DNA of 64,000 nt from Archilochus colubris (taxonomy: Eukaryota > Chordata > Aves > Apodiformes > Trochilidae), in assembly GCA_023079485.1 (NCBI GenBank), contig CM041083.1:141807052-141871051 (forward strand), written 5' to 3'. Below, one piece after another: positions 53,501-63,588 of this stretch; position 1 is the first letter of the stretch; each line of letters starts with the position of its first letter. The notes beneath the pieces are model-generated. The model made no database searches and had not been told where the DNA came from. It worked only from the letters and a program-made list of their open reading frames with translations. The position numbers were made by a program, and so were the translations under genes.

Positions 53501-56500
53501 TCTGGGAAAGTGGATTGTTGAGGAGGCAAACTGATGAGAGTAAGAGTGCTGTCAAATTTGGGAGAAGTGTGTTGTACCACTTCAGCTTCTGGGTAGCAGT
53601 TGTCGAAACTGCTTCATTCTTGGTATCTTAAATAAAGTTGCATAAGCAGATGGTGACGTTTCACCCGTAAAAGGTGAGAGTAGTTGCAGTGGCCTGCACA
53701 GTGTCTTTTTCAGTCTTCTGTTTCCCTTAAATTTATAAATGTCCTAAATCTCAAATATATCTAACCTCTAGAGATATGAGCCAGAAGCAAAATGTATGCT
53801 GCAATGGCAAAAACTTTCCTAAATCTTAGTTATATCTATCTTTAGAAACAGTATTTACACTCTTCTGTTTACCAACTCTATAGCTGTTGTGCAGATGGCA
53901 ATCTTTTCACTGAGCAGTGGCATCTGTGATTGAAAGACAATTTTAAATGAGCAGCTCTTCCTTCTGGATTAACTCTGTTTTCCTAGATGGATGTAGAAGA
54001 GATTATTTTGTATGTCACGTTTAAGAACTTTGATTTTTTTGTTCAAAGAAAGATAAAGTTATTACAGTGCTTGCCTCAAGAGTTTACACTGCTGATTGAA
54101 TCAGAAAAGGTAAGTCTAAGAACTGACTGAAGTGTTGATTAAAATACAAAATACTGAGTATCAAAGAAGCTTCCCTGGTTTGAAACAATCCCAAGTAGTG
54201 GTGGAGACAGGTAAAGGGAGTTCTTGGCTTTCCTGTCAGGTTTTTAGCAGGACTTAAACATTTCTTATCAGGTTATAGACAGGCTTTCTCTTTTCTGTTT
54301 CGACTAGGATTCCAAATAGCTTTTTGAATTAATCAAATTACTTACAAATTAAAAAATTACTAATTGTCCATACAAGTCTAAATACTGGTTGTTGGTTTGT
54401 TTTGTTTTGTTTTTCTAGGTTCTGTTGAAGTAACTGAAGCGAACCTTGTAAGGGATGTATTGTATGTTTTCCAGGGAATAGATGGCAAAAACATAAAAAT
54501 GTGCAATTCTGAAAACTGCTATAAAGTGGAGGGAAAGGTACTGTATGGTGACTTGTATCCATATGTGAGAAAGAGGCTTGTAGGGGAAAAATTGTCATGA
54601 AGAAGATGTAAAAAACCTAAAATATTATCACAAGTTGTTTGTTTTGTTGGGTTTGTTTGTTTGTTTGTTTTGGGGGTTGTTTGGTTTCTTTGCGGGGTGG
54701 GAGGGCTGGGATTTTTTATGTAGAATAGAATAACTCCAACAGTCCTAATTTAAAACTGATGGGGCAGATTAGATCCTGAAAAGAAACTTTATCACTTCAC
54801 AAGATGCAAGTGGACTCCCATATATGAAGCCAGTACAAGATTCCTAATTTAAGGCTTAGTTTGAAGTTTTTTTACATGCTTTCCCCTCCCTAGTGTGTAA
54901 GATTGAATAGAAAGCAGATTCAGGCTTTTGATCACATTATTAAGTTGTTTCTTCTAACTTTGTAGGTGAGCTTGTCCAAATCTCTCAGAGATACTACAAG
55001 CAGACTTGCAGAATTGGGATGGCTACATAATAAAATAAGAAAATACACAGACCAGCGGAGTTTGGATCGAGCTTTTGGACTTGTGGGACAGGTATGTCAG
55101 ATAAAAGATTAACTTTGCCACAATATTGTGGTCTTGTTTCCCTTAGAAACTGCTGAGTTAAATGCAGTACTAGAGTGATGGGCAAACTTTGGAGCTTGGA
55201 TCATTCATGCTTTGATTTACTCCCTTTATGGTTTGCCGCTTCTGGTATGGGTCATAGTCTAAAGGCAAAGGAAAGGCATTTGCTTTTGCTGGTCATAGAG
55301 AAGGAGTTGCTCCTATAATTTGTAGCTGGAAAGTCTCTTGTATTCCTTTTCTTAATATTCCTTTTTTTAAAATTCATATATTTTTAAGTGCTCATGCATG
55401 TTTATAAACAAAAACATTGCTTCAATGGGATGGTAGCATCTCTGAGCTAATTAATCACCAATTTCTTTTTTAGGCTGATCTACATGGGAGACACTTCTAT
55501 CAGCTAATGTCAGTGTTCGTGTGTTAATACCACACTAGCTTACAAAAAAAATGCAAATACCCCATTATCTTATGCCCTTTCACTTGAATACAGCATCAAA
55601 AGAATGTCAATTTTTGTTTTTATAGGTTTCATCATCATGATTTCTAGTCTACAGTAACTTCACAGCAGCTGTAATACCCAAAACCACATTTTCTGCTAAG
55701 GCATTCCCGTTTCCTCTCACTTGCTCCCTCTGTAAAACTGGATATTATCCGTTTTGACTGGACAGACATGTTATCATTGCCTCTAGCCATAACATCCTAC
55801 CTAATCTGCAAAGAAATTGAAGTGCTTCTCCCTTCAATCTAATTTTTCTTAAGAGGTCAGTAGAGACACTGTAGTGCTTCCTAATTCTCTAATGTTTTAT
55901 TCTGTTCCCTTCTGTCTCTTATTCCGAGTAATCCTTTTAAAAAATATAATTATTTTTCTAGTGAACCAATACTGATTTCCATGTTTTATATGGTAGTGCT
56001 ACTGTATATGCATTTTCTTCACTCTCCCCCTAATATCTCAGTGAAGTTTCATACTCTTCTAGTAGCTGCCTGCTTATGCTTATTTGTACTGTCTCTGGCT
56101 TTAATCTTCAAGTTTACAGAAAGGGGAGAACTTTAATTCTTCAGTGAACTATAATGTGCTATATCCTTCCTACCATATAGAGGTTTCAGACTGTGTACAG
56201 AAGGCTGTGCAGTTAGCTAGCTGAATCTGCATGGCACTAATGTTGTTAATTTTAATCGAGGCAAACACTTCTGTATATTTCTAGGACCTAAGTGTAAAAT
56301 TAGAACACGTATTCTGTTCCTGGTGCCAGTATCTGGGCAAAGAGTATGAACCATTGCTCTTCATGGCTTTTGTAGCTGACAATTTCAGATGCTGCACACA
56401 GCATTAAGAATGCAGCACAAGAATACATGTGCATTCTAAAGCATCTTTTTTGTAATGTTTTAAAGGAATGCTTGCATAGATGTGTAGGATAAGGTGTCTG

Positions 56501-59500
56501 TCACCTCTTAATATGATTCTGGTGACTGCTTTTACCATATAAAATGTCAGAAATTCACAATTACTAGAGGTGTAACACTCTCACTCACTAACATTGTATT
56601 CTTCTACCTTTGCTGCACAGTAGCTAAGTTCTACTTCGTCATCAGAAAGCAGAAAGAATAATCAGCAATTAAATATAACTTGCCTTATATTATTACAGTT
56701 TGCCTTTCTAGATCAAATTAAGCTAATGGGCATTTTGACTTTTTTCTCTTGAACAAGCATTCTGTTTCCTTCCTGAATTCTCTTTTGCTGTAGACCAAAT
56801 CAGAATTCTAGGATAATGTCCAGTTTTTCATAACAGTTTGGGAAACAAAAATTTGTGATTTGTAATGCAGGCATTGGCGCTGGATGCAAGTTTTAACTTT
56901 TAAAGCATGTCTGAAAAGTTGATGGCCAGTTGGATCATAAATCCTTTTGGCTGCTAAAGTCAGTGATTATTGTTCTCCCTTTTTGAGCAGATGGATAGCA
57001 CCTTTGACGTTTCCTTGGAGGCTCTACTCTGGGCTCTATCCTGGCAAGTGATACTTTAATTGGTTCAAAAATGTAGTGAAGAAGCAAGTGAGAAGAAATG
57101 AAAAGTGAGGTTACACATAAGGGGATTTTGTTTTCCCTTCAGTACTCTCTAGAATAAAAATGAATTTCAAATTTCTAATTTATAACACTGAATTGAAGAG
57201 AGAAACCCTCTTTTCTTACAAAGCATACAATGGCAAGATTAAATGATGAGAGGTTTTTTTGGGCTTAGCCTCTTAGCAGGTAGGCCTCTTAGGAGGAAAG
57301 AGGATTTATGTTCATCTTGTGCTTATAGAATTGATTTCTCCCTGTACAGTACTCTAGGGAATATTTTACTTTAAGCTCTTGGGTTCTTTTTGTGTGAGGT
57401 TTTCCCAATTTTTTCCAAATCGCTTTAGCTATGGGTTTAAAAGGGGTTGTGGTGAAACCCCTCAACCAGGTTGTGCTGGATCCTGCATTTCAGTCACAAC
57501 AACCTGAAACGATGTTACGGACTTTGGGGGGAGTGGCTTGAAAGCTGCCTGGAGGAAAAGGACCTGGGGGTGTTGGTTGGCAGCCAGCTGTATAGTGTGT
57601 GCCAACAGCATCCTGGCTTGTGTCAGGAATGGTGTGGCCAGCAGAAGAAGGGAAGTGATTGTGTCCCTGGACTTAGCAGTGGGCACCTCAAGTGCTGTGT
57701 TTGGTTCTGGACCCCTCACTACAAGAAGGACATTGAGCTGCTGGAGAGAGTTCAGATAGAGGTAACCAAGCTGCTGAAGGGTCTGGAGAACAAGTCCTGT
57801 GAAGAGAGGCTGAGGGAATTGGGAATGTTTAGTTTGGAGGAGGCTGAGAGGAGACCTAAATGCTCTATGCAGCTACCTCAAAGGAGGTTGTAGTGAGGTA
57901 GGTGTTGGCCTTTTCTCTCAAGTAAATGGTGATAAGACTAGAGGAAATGGGCTGAAGTTGCACCAGGGAAGGTTTAGACTAGGTATGTGGAAGAATTTCT
58001 TTATTGAGAGTGGTCAGACACCAGAACAAGTTGCCTAGGGAGATGGTGGAGTCAGCATCCTTGGAGGTATTAAAAAAATGTGTAGATGAGGCACTTCAGG
58101 GCATGGTCTAGTGGACATGGTGATACATATCTGGGTTTTTTTGGTTTGGTTTTTGGGTGGGGGCTGGGGTGATGTTAACGGTTGGACTCTGTGATCTTAG
58201 AATTCTTTTCCAAGCATGACAGTTCTGTGATTCTGTGAAAGTTCTAGTGAATTTCCTATTAAAATGAAGTCCACTGAAATAGATACCACAATCAGTAACC
58301 AAGAATGGGATAAGAAATCAGCTCTGAAGATTATGTGTGCGTGCAAGGAAGTATTCTTCAAAACACCAAACAAAACCAAAATTGAAAAACTGCCAAAGTA
58401 GAGAAATTTTCAATCAAGTCCAAATTAATGACTCATATTTTAAATTTTGTTTTAGCAAAGGTGTTGCAGGAGATTTTTTAGTCTGTATGTTAGATAAAGA
58501 ACATTGCAAAAACAAACAAACAACAAACCCCACGGCCCCAAACCATGGAAAACGATCTGTATACTAAACAAGTATTCTTTCAGAAATTGTTTTTAAAATT
58601 TACTTGCTTTTTTTTTTATCTTTAAACAACCCAAAGTAGCTAAGTATCTCTGCTCAGAATTGTTTTATAAAGAGGAAAATTTGCTTTTGTTCAGGTCTGT
58701 TAGCTTCAGCACATTTTATAGATTTCTTGGGTTATACTTAGTGTTGTTTCCGTATCAAGTGAAGAATTGTGTACAACTGTCAATTGCTAAAAGGTCAAAA
58801 ATGTAGAATACTTGATCCAGCAGTATTTACTGGGAGTTGTCTTTTATGAGCATCATGATTCTTGTTCATGCCTTATAGTCTATACTGTAACTAAAGTGAT
58901 GGTTGCCTAACTTCTGTGTTCTGCTTTTAGAGGCCTTCCTGAAATTGAAACTCTCTTACTTTACTACATACTGTGTTTTATGTAATCATTAAAGAAAATA
59001 TCTTCTGGGTCATGTTATGATTTACACATCCCTATGGTATTTACTGATGTCTTAACTGAGATGATGCATCTTCTAGGAGAGTTGTGCTTCTCATATTTTA
59101 ATCCTTTGGTAAAATTGAGATAGCAAAAAAAAGAAAGTCAATTCACCATGTATTTATATTTTTGGAAAAGCCCTGTGCATCTATTAGAGAAGTACTTGTA
59201 TGTTTGCCAGTTTTCTTAGAGCTGGCCTTTGTGCCAAAACTTGTAGCTTGATTTGGTTTAAGAAATTTCTGTGTGCTGGTAGGATAAAAATTATTCTGCG
59301 TTAAACCAGGAAGATTTTTCCTGATGATTTTTTTCTTTCTTCCTTTTCTTTTTCTTCTCCTTTTTATGCTAGAGTTTTTGTGCAGCCTTACATCAGGAAC
59401 TTAAAGAGTACTATCGACTTCTGTCTGTTTTACATTCTCAGGTAAGCTAAATGGTTCTTATTTAACTTTCTTATTTTTCTTTACATTACCCAAGTGTCTC

Positions 59501-62500
59501 CAAAAATGTATACCCTTAAAACAGAAAGGGTATACAGCAGTTTCTATTGACAGTGGACACAAGTCTCTGTAATTTACACATTTCTTATTCTTTGGATGTG
59601 TATACTTATGCATACTTTTGTCTTAGAAATTCACTGTTGTAATTGTATGTATTAAATAATCAAGGAATGTGTACACTTCTAAGATTCTGCCCAAATTTTG
59701 CATAATTTTTGTCAGTTTCATCTTGTGGAATATCTTATCAGTCAAATCTCAAACAGCATGACATTTTTGAAGGGAGGAAAAAAATTATTTGTGTTTCAAG
59801 CAATACATGGTTTAGCAGTTAGTAACAACAGTTTCAACTTTTTGTTCTGTATGGAGCAGTTGGTGCATTTTCCATGTCCCCTCTGTTGTACTGGAAGAGT
59901 CAGACCTTTCAATGTTCTTTTATTTATTCTTCAATGTATGGACCAACTTGATGCTGATAATCTTAAAGTTTGTCCACAAATATTTATAGATATGTGCCCC
60001 TACATACTAGCTCTAAAATATAAATTGTTGGTTTTTTCCCATTCTGCGTATCTTTCTATATGGGACTTTGAAAGGAGTTTGTTATTTGTAACTGAGAGAA
60101 ATTTACTCTGAGAATTGACCTAACATGAAACTAAAATGCCATTTATGGTTCTGATTTTAAAAAAATCTGTAGCTGAAGTCGTAGCTTTTTGTAAGCATTT
60201 TCAAAGCATTTATTTCTTTTGAATCATTTGCAGTTCTTTAACATTCCTCACTTACGGAATGCCTGCCATATGTACTTTTTGCCTTTTTCCTGGCAACTGT
60301 CCGCTTATTCTTTTTGAAATTATTTCCTGCTCTTTCCAAAATATGTTTGCTCTCTTGGTTTGCTGGAGATTTGATTTATTCTAGCTTCTAAAATTTCTTG
60401 ACCTTGAAAATATGTATGACTTCCTTAAAATGTGGTTTCTTCTACCTTTCCTGCTTCACTAAACCTTTCAAAAGAAGAGATGAGTCTGGTGGGAGGGGAA
60501 GCATGTTAGGGAAAAACGAAAGCAAAGCTCTGGCATAAGTTACTTTCAGACAGCATTTGCCTTTGTGGTGGATTGACCCTGGTCCATTCCTGCTCAGCTG
60601 TCTCTCAGGGTATCAAGAGAAAATAGAAGGGAGGCAAAAAGACAAATCAGTCAAGTTAGTAACAGTTTAATAGGCAAAGCAAAAGCTGTGTGTGCAAGCA
60701 AAGCAGAGCAAGGAATTCATTCACTACTGAATCAGCAGGCAGATGTCCAGCCAGTTCCTGGCAAGCAAGGCCTCAGAACGCTTAACTCTTGTTAGGGAAT
60801 TAAAACTCCATCACCATAAATGTAGCCTCTTCCTTTCCCTGAGCTTTTCCTCGTGAGAAGAAATTTTTGTCTTCCATGTATTTTGAAATGCTTTCTGGGA
60901 TTAGCTGCTGTGTCAGCATCCCAGGGGATGAGGTGAATCTTACTGTTATGTATTTCTGTGGAATCTCCTTTTTGAAAAGTGGAGTGACATTTGCTTTCTG
61001 CCAGTCATCAGGAACCTCTTCTGATTGCTGTGCTGTTGTAAAGACAATCAAGAGTGGCCTTGCAGTGACACTGGTCAGCACTTGTACATCCCATCAGGTT
61101 TTGTTGACTTAATTACATCCAGTTTGTTTTCCTAACAGATCTGTCTCCACACAAATAAGTCCCCCTTGTTCCAGATTTCCCCTCTCCTCTGACATCTGCT
61201 ATTCCCAAAGACAAATCTTGACAAATAAAGCAAACCATAGAAGGCACTGAGTACCTCAGCTTTCTCTGTTTTCCTGTCACCACTTCCCCAGCACTCTGCA
61301 GTAGTTGGACCCATGCTTCTCCAAATTTTTCTTTTACTGCTTTTCTTGTTGCTTTCCTTGTTCCTTGCCAGATTCATCTCCAGTGTTAGGAGTTTATAAG
61401 TGTGCTGAGCACATTGATTAAACTCATTCTGGTTGGGAACAGTGTCTGTAATGTAAAGGTTTGCTGCACTAGCAGAATGAAGTTTCTGTGGATGTCCCTC
61501 ACTACCTGACTAAAGGGTATCCCAAAGGCATGTTATATTTGGATTTTTAAGAAGCTCCTTGCAAGATTCCTTCCCAAAAGCTGTGAAAGAAAGGAGAGAG
61601 ACCCAGCAGTAGAGGAGAGATTCACTGTGACCTGAAAGCCTGGAAGCTCAGTAGCATGCACCAAAGTTAGGTGCTGGCATTGTTTGGAGTTGATATTGAT
61701 GGTCTGGAGAAGGTAGAGCAGAGTGAAACCTCCCAATCTGTTAATGAAAGCTTGCTAAAATTGGTACTCTGGATGTTCTGTTCATGGCAAGGAGCAGCAT
61801 GAAAGAGAGTGTGTCAGAGAATAGGTGCTGGGGATGTCCAGCCAGTTCCTGGCAAGCAAAACCTCAGAACACTTAACACTTGTTAGGGAAGAAAAACTCC
61901 ATCACCATAAATATAGCCCCTTCCTTTCCCTGAGCTTTTCTTTGTGAGAAGAAATTTTTGTCTTCCATCTGTTTGGAAGTGCTTTTCCCGGTGTGTGGGA
62001 AATACACTGTTTTTTTTATCTGGAGGAAGTCAACACTAATGCATGTTTCCTCAGTGCTAAACTTGGCATCACTAATGCATTTTTCCTCAGTGCTAAACTT
62101 GGCATCAAGAGGTCCAGTTTGGGAAAAATCTTGGTGTCCTTGCAGGTGGTTGTCTGCACTGCTGGGACTGGATGTGGAACTGGGAGATGGGTACTGAGAA
62201 GATGGCAGCAGGCGTCAGTGTGACAGTGGAACACTGTGTGCAGGCCTGATGGCAGCCTCTCAGCTGCTGAGGAGGTTGAGATGAAGCAGGGGGAGAAGCT
62301 CAGTGAAAACTCAGAAGCATGGAGCAGTTGCTGTGTGGGGAGAGAGCAGACAGGCTGAGTCTCTTGAGGCTGAAGGGGAAAAGGCACAGAAAGGCTGTGG
62401 CTGAGGGTTCCTAAGTAATAAGGGATGAGTAAAACGCAAAGTTGTGAGATTTGGTGAATGACTATGGGAGGAAAGGAGGTGCTGTGTGACAGCAGCAAGA

Positions 62501-63588
62501 GGCTGGTATAAAACAGAGAAGAGAAGCCAGCTTGCAGAGCTTGTTTCTCTAGGATGTCGTGGCAAATGATGGAATCAACAGGCTGAAAAATGGATTATGC
62601 AAATCCATGGAAGGCAGCTCTGAAAACCAGTATAAAAAGAGCTGAGCAAGGATATATCCTCTGACACCCTGAACTCTGCAACCAGGGTGCAAAGAGCCTA
62701 TAAGGGCACAGACTGCAGAGAGGCATCAGTTTTGCTTGCTCTTCTTGTACAGCAGTTCCTTTTGTCATTACAAAGTACTAGTTCATCCAACCAGGGTTCT
62801 GACAGAGGATGACATTTCTTGTGTTTATAATTGATGGAGCAGAAATCTTGAATAAGAAATTGGCATTATCAAGTCTTGTGCCAGATTATCCCAGAGGTGA
62901 GCTTTGTGACTTGTCAATTTTGAAATAAAAAGTGATGGAAAAAACCTACTTTTTTTGAGAAATGCTTTCTTTAAAAAATGCACATTTTAATTGCTTGAAA
63001 AGAAGTAGAAGATTGTGTCTTGGAATTTAGAGGATAGTGCATTTTTGTATTCAGGAAATTATCAAGGTTATCTTTCCTTTAGATGTTTTAATTTTTTCTG
63101 AGCATCTATTTGGCTGGTATTTGCTGTCATTCAGGAACTCTGCTCTTTTTTTCTTTGTTCTTTTCTCCTTTAGTGACTGTCCATCACTTTGCTTTCTTTA
63201 GGGCGGACAGAGCACAAACACCTAGAAAGTCACTTCTACTTATCTCTGTACTTTGACCTATATTTGATTCTCTGTGTTCACTTGTGTGGATCTCAGGTTT
63301 TGGCCAAATGATTTTTTGAGAGGACATATAATCCTGGATCTTTCAAGTGTATTAGAAGAAAGTTAACTTCAGAATAAATATTATGAAATATTAGTTCTGC
63401 TCAGGTTTTGCCAGTTTTGTTCCTTGATATGTCTTTCTGTTTCTAATTTGATCAGTTGCAATTGGAAGATGATCAGGGTGTGAATTTGGGACTTGAGAGC
63501 AGCTTAACACTTCGCCGTCTCCTGGTCTGGACATATGATCCTAAAATAAGGTTAAAGACCCTTGCAGCACTTGTTGATCACTGTCAAG
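31983..63588 (+). CDS. TUBGCP3: TUBGCP3, gamma-tubulin complex component 3 (5' ten coding exons, gene continues)
   Basis: This core subunit of the gamma-tubulin ring complex is expected to work at centrosomes and other microtubule-organising centres, where GCP2 and GCP3 hold gamma-tubulin for microtubule nucleation. Ten exons join into an open frame of 389 codons plus one base with no stop or frameshift, all with AG/GT borders. Residues 1 to about 120 form the N-terminal helical region, which in known structures binds MZT1. Residues about 120-240 are a Ser/Gln/Pro-rich linker. From about 249 ([14 protein letters not shown]) the GCP N-terminal (GRIP1) domain begins. The vertebrate protein is about 900 residues, so the rest of GRIP1 and the gamma-tubulin-binding C-terminal domain lie past the window. 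The start ATG is in a strong context (G at -3 and +4) and matches the conserved [10 protein letters not shown] start. Identification is by close recalled similarity to the human protein. Confidence 0.97.
32537..32562 (+). repeat. 26-T homopolymer
   Basis: Uninterrupted T run at the downstream edge of the CpG island. The length may be uncertain in the assembly. Confidence 0.9.
32673..32706. repeat. AT-dinucleotide microsatellite
   Basis: Imperfect TA repeats with AAT interruptions, directly downstream of the CpG island. Confidence 0.85.
33395..34484 (+). mobile_element. CR1 LINE, 3' half of ORF2 and 3' end
   Basis: About 1.1 kb of + oriented CR1. It starts near a GGAACAGGCTGGGTGGCTG stretch, passes the ORF2-derived GGGTCTGTGTTGGGACTG and CTGGAGAGGAGAAGGCTC blocks, and ends in ATGATCATATGATTCTATGAT. 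Multiple stops and indels make it non-coding. It lies within TUBGCP3 intron 1. Confidence 0.92.
39768..40190 (+). mobile_element. CR1 LINE 3' fragment
   Basis: + oriented CR1 with GGTTTGTTCAGCCTTGAGAA, CCCAGGGAAGTGGTGGATTC and the GGTCCCTTCCAAATTGGCAT / ATTCCATGATTCTAT 3' end. Intron 1 of TUBGCP3. Confidence 0.9.
42850..42981 (+). mobile_element. CR1 LINE 3' tail
   Basis: Short + oriented CR1 end with GGCCAGGTTGGATGGGGCCT and a terminal TTTGATTCTGTAG. It lies about 220 bp before TUBGCP3 exon 2. Confidence 0.92.
43133..43154 (+). repeat. (TTTA)n microsatellite
   Basis: About five tandem TTTA units about 50 bp upstream of the exon 2 acceptor. Confidence 0.8.
43205..43312 (+). CDS. TUBGCP3: TUBGCP3 exon 2, residues 26-61
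   Basis: Follows a T-rich tract and TCAG. Encodes [18 protein letters not shown] and on through [14 protein letters not shown], ending one base into a Leu codon. The human protein has Val where the third residue here is Ala. The donor is AAC|GTAAGT. Part of the N-terminal helical region. Confidence 0.97.
43313..45038 (+). other. TUBGCP3: TUBGCP3 intron 2
   Basis: AT-rich intron of 1.7 kb with no repeat family recognised. Confidence 0.85.
45039..45106 (+). CDS. TUBGCP3: TUBGCP3 exon 3, residues 62-84
   Basis: Acceptor AATAG. Encodes [20 protein letters not shown] then SSQ, ending on a codon boundary. The donor is CAG|GTACTG. Highly basic and helical, as in other vertebrate GCP3 proteins. Confidence 0.96.
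45107..48326 (+). other. TUBGCP3: TUBGCP3 intron 3
   Basis: 3.2-kb AT-rich intron with a degenerate CR1 tail at 45219-45393. No other gene seen. Confidence 0.85.
45219..45393 (+). mobile_element. Degenerate CR1 LINE 3' tail
   Basis: + oriented. It keeps the order GAGGTTGCTCAGGAAAGTTG, then GTTGGCCTTGACAATCTTCA, then CAACCTCAACCAT, but is more diverged than the other copies. Confidence 0.75.
48327..48404 (+). CDS. TUBGCP3: TUBGCP3 exon 4, residues 85-110
   Basis: Acceptor TTAAAG and donor AAG|GTCAGT; exactly 26 codons (phase 0 to 0). Encodes the [20 protein letters not shown] block and RKQSNK. Its length is a multiple of three, so skipping would keep the frame. Confidence 0.97.
48405..49027 (+). 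other. TUBGCP3: TUBGCP3 intron 4
   Basis: Short intron (623 bp) with no repeat seen; it ends in a T-rich tract and TTCAG. Confidence 0.9.
49028..49245 (+). CDS. TUBGCP3: TUBGCP3 exon 5, residues 111-183
   Basis: Encodes [30 protein letters not shown] and the Ser/Gln-rich [10 protein letters not shown] stretch up to SLLPG, leaving phase 2. The donor is AGG|GTAAGT. This is the start of the low-complexity linker before the GRIP1 domain. Confidence 0.97.
49246..51697 (+). other. TUBGCP3: TUBGCP3 intron 5
   Basis: 2.45-kb intron with a T-rich patch (49301-49330) and a + oriented CR1 at 50443-51216. Confidence 0.88.
50443..51216 (+). mobile_element. CR1 LINE ORF2 3' part
   Basis: + oriented CR1 with GCACCCTCAGCAAGTTTGCC, the GATCCCACCTGGAGTACTGT block and GGTTGTTCAGCCTGGAGAAG. 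It decays at its right end without a clear terminal repeat. Several frame breaks. Confidence 0.92.
51698..51870 (+). CDS. TUBGCP3: TUBGCP3 exon 6, residues 183-240
   Basis: Acceptor TTCTAG. Encodes [30 protein letters not shown] and a variable stretch, then RSRREGDTS. The donor is GTG|GTGAGC. The part after ATSKG differs from the human protein as recalled, which fits a fast-evolving linker. It is richer in CpG than its neighbours. Confidence 0.96.
51871..54418 (+). other. TUBGCP3: TUBGCP3 intron 6
   Basis: 2.5-kb AT-rich intron. It holds a T-run (52650-52665), a TA/CA-rich patch (52855-52930) and a 12-G homopolymer (53051-53062). Confidence 0.88.
53051..53062 (+). repeat. 12-G homopolymer
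   Basis: Uninterrupted G run in intron 6; unusual in this AT-rich setting and prone to sequencing error. Confidence 0.85.
54419..54537 (+). CDS. TUBGCP3: TUBGCP3 exon 7, residues 241-280
   Basis: Acceptor TTCTAG. Encodes [28 protein letters not shown] and NCYKVEGK. This opens the GCP N-terminal (GRIP1) domain used for lateral contacts between GCP subunits. The donor is AAG|GTACTG, phase 0. Confidence 0.97.
54538..54965 (+). other. TUBGCP3: TUBGCP3 intron 7
   Basis: Short intron (428 bp) with a GTTT-repeat and G-rich patch at about 54637-54712. Confidence 0.9.
54637..54672 (+). repeat. (GTTT)n microsatellite
   Basis: Imperfect GTTT units between TUBGCP3 exons 7 and 8. Confidence 0.8.
54966..55091 (+). 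CDS. TUBGCP3: TUBGCP3 exon 8, residues 281-322
   Basis: Acceptor TTTGTAG. 42 codons encoding [30 protein letters not shown] and RAFGLVGQ. The donor is CAG|GTATGT. Length is a multiple of three. Within GRIP1. Confidence 0.97.
55092..59372 (+). other. TUBGCP3: TUBGCP3 intron 8
   Basis: 4.3-kb AT-rich intron with a CR1 at 57471-58240. Nothing else recognised. Confidence 0.88.
57471..58240 (+). mobile_element. CR1 LINE ORF2 3' part and 3' end
   Basis: + oriented CR1. One frame still gives [11 protein letters not shown] and a LLERVQ block; the 3' end keeps CTGTGATTCTGTGAAA. A T/G-rich expansion lies just before the tail (58131-58165). Confidence 0.92.
59373..59441 (+). CDS. TUBGCP3: TUBGCP3 exon 9, residues 323-345
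   Basis: Acceptor GCTAG; 23 codons encoding [20 protein letters not shown] and HSQ. The donor is CAG|GTAAGC. Phase 0 at both ends, so an in-frame skip is possible. Within GRIP1. Confidence 0.97.
60568..60853 (-). mobile_element. ERVL-like LTR fragment
   Basis: From a TGGTGGATTGACCCTGG end, through the AAGGAATTCATTCACTACT and CCAGCCAGTTCCTGG blocks, to a TTTCCCTGAGC stretch, this follows the layout of a common avian LTR family in reverse orientation. The 5' part of the LTR (right side) is missing and joins CR1 sequence directly. No target duplication was found, consistent with truncation. Family naming is from memory. Confidence 0.65.
60742..60894 (+). repeat. Chimeric LTR/CR1 direct repeat, copy 1
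   Basis: About 153 bp repeated at 61833-61986 in the same orientation. It covers the end of the LTR fragment, the junction and the first part of the adjoining CR1 ORF2. Confidence 0.85.
60854..61385 (-). mobile_element. CR1 LINE ORF2 fragment (RT N-terminal region)
   Basis: The minus-strand translation gives [17 protein letters not shown] followed by a [10 protein letters not shown] block, the recognisable start of the CR1 reverse-transcriptase domain. The upstream [10 protein letters not shown] block matches the preceding CR1 region. The frame is degenerate and shifted. This is a more 5' part of CR1 than any other copy here. Confidence 0.85.
61833..61986 (+). repeat. Chimeric LTR/CR1 direct repeat, copy 2
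   Basis: Second copy of the segment at 60742-60894, about 1.09 kb downstream, with scattered differences. It keeps the same LTR-to-CR1 join (CCCTGAGCTTTTC then GAGAAGAAATTTTTGTCTTC). Confidence 0.85.
62034..62105 (+). repeat. 36-bp tandem repeat, two units
   Basis: Units 62034-62069 and 62070-62105 share CACTAATGCAT and TTTCCTCAGTGCTAAACTTG; they are almost identical, so the duplication is probably recent. Confidence 0.9.
63456..63588 (+). CDS. TUBGCP3: TUBGCP3 exon 10, residues 346-389
   Basis: Acceptor ATCAG. Encodes [20 protein letters not shown], then [11 protein letters not shown] and LAALVDHCQ, ending one base into the next codon (Gly in vertebrates). The donor AAG|GTCTGT has a non-consensus +3/+4 pair. 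Reading on would hit a stop within about 20 codons, so splicing is required. GRIP1 domain. Confidence 0.96.

Larger units (their letters stand above)
59442..63455 (+). other. TUBGCP3: TUBGCP3 intron 9
   Basis: 4.0-kb intron carrying an ERVL-like LTR fragment, a minus-strand CR1, a duplicated LTR/CR1 junction and a 36-bp tandem repeat. It has no gene of its own. Confidence 0.88.

Noticed and set aside
57471..57893. 140-codon plus-strand frame with ELLERVQ-like motif
   Set aside because: This is the degenerate CR1 ORF2 C-terminal region, not a host gene.
62016..62498. 160-codon minus-strand frame
   Set aside because: Its C-terminal repeats are the 36-bp tandem duplication read in frame, it sits in a TUBGCP3 intron, and no domain is visible.
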